This document shows positions 5,956-6,004 of a DNA stretch of 6,004 bases, in pieces. This DNA comes from CAZIWJ01 sp964542855 (GTDB lineage: Bacteria; Bacteroidota; Bacteroidia; Cytophagales; Cyclobacteriaceae), in contig CAZIWJ010000223.1 in assembly GCA_964542855.1 (NCBI GenBank), positions 1 to 6,004 of the forward strand, written 5' to 3'. Numbering within the stretch: position 1 is the stretch's first letter; each line of letters begins with the position of its first letter. The notes beneath the pieces are model-generated. The model made no database searches. It was not told the DNA's origin and saw nothing but the letters and a program-made list of their open reading frames with translations. Both the position numbers and the translations under genes were made by a program.

Positions 5956-6004
5956 TTACCGTTCGTAAGCTACTTTACCTCCCAGTACAGTGAATAACAC
6001 CCTG
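5956..6004 (-). CDS. C-terminal end of a minus-strand gene, probably amidohydrolase family, cut by window edge
   Basis: On the minus strand an open frame enters at the right edge and ends with TAA at 5958-5956. It gives RVLFTVLGGKVAYER before the stop. The pattern hydrophobic-x-T-hydrophobic-x-GGK-hydrophobic-x-Y-E-x-stop is the usual final beta-strand pair of amidohydrolase-superfamily proteins (for example YtcJ-like or imidazolonepropionase-like enzymes), where it belongs to the small beta-sandwich domain flanking the metal-dependent barrel. The convergent terminator just beyond the stop supports a real gene end. With only 15 residues the family is a well-motivated guess and the substrate is unknown. 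Confidence 0.55.
   Translation of the reverse strand, partial: RVLFTVLGGKVAYER

Noticed and set aside
5617..5997. A 126-residue plus-strand frame overlapping the small secreted-protein gene
   Set aside because: It runs in another frame through a gene with a clear signal peptide and sorting tail, continues through the terminator hairpin into the convergent gene, and its sequence looks like an out-of-frame translation.

Overview
The window looks like a chromosomal segment from a member of the Bacteroidota or a close relative. This is inferred from four things: a large secreted protein ending in a type IX secretion (T9SS)-like sorting domain, a small secreted protein ending in a PEP-CTERM-like 'PIDGG' tail, start codons without clear Shine-Dalgarno sequences, and AT-rich gaps. 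The Dps resembles, from memory, the haloarchaeal DpsA type. That would fit a marine or halophilic lineage such as Balneolota/Rhodothermia, but the sequence does not prove it.

Layout. Positions 1-1037 (+) are the 3' five-sixths or so of an MFS efflux-type transporter cut by the left edge. It converges on a minus-strand SDR-family oxidoreductase (1217-2014) whose usual Tyr/Lys catalytic pair is replaced by Ser/Arg. Upstream of that, also on the minus strand, is a dps ferritin-like gene (2168-2719) with its own strong intrinsic terminator (2113-2145), so dps and the SDR gene are probably separate transcripts. A 310-base divergent gap (2720-3029) follows. Its dps side carries nested inverted repeats, including a perfect 7-1-7 palindrome, between a TATAAT box and the dps start codon. 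On the plus strand, a secreted 829-residue protein of unknown function (3030-5519) is followed after 48 bases by a 121-residue secreted, membrane-anchored protein with four cysteines (5568-5933). A hairpin overlapping the stop codon of the small gene separates it from the last 15 codons of a minus-strand gene, probably an amidohydrolase, cut by the right edge.

How the genes may work together. Only the plus-strand pair at 3030-5933 looks like a functional unit: both products are exported, both carry C-terminal sorting-type tails, and they share a direction and probably a transcript. The MFS, SDR, Dps and amidohydrolase genes show no obvious pathway link. I see no mobile elements, CRISPR arrays, tRNA or rRNA genes. 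The most interesting points are the dps leader and operator structure, the pair of exported proteins with two different sorting tails, and the SDR lacking the canonical catalytic residues.
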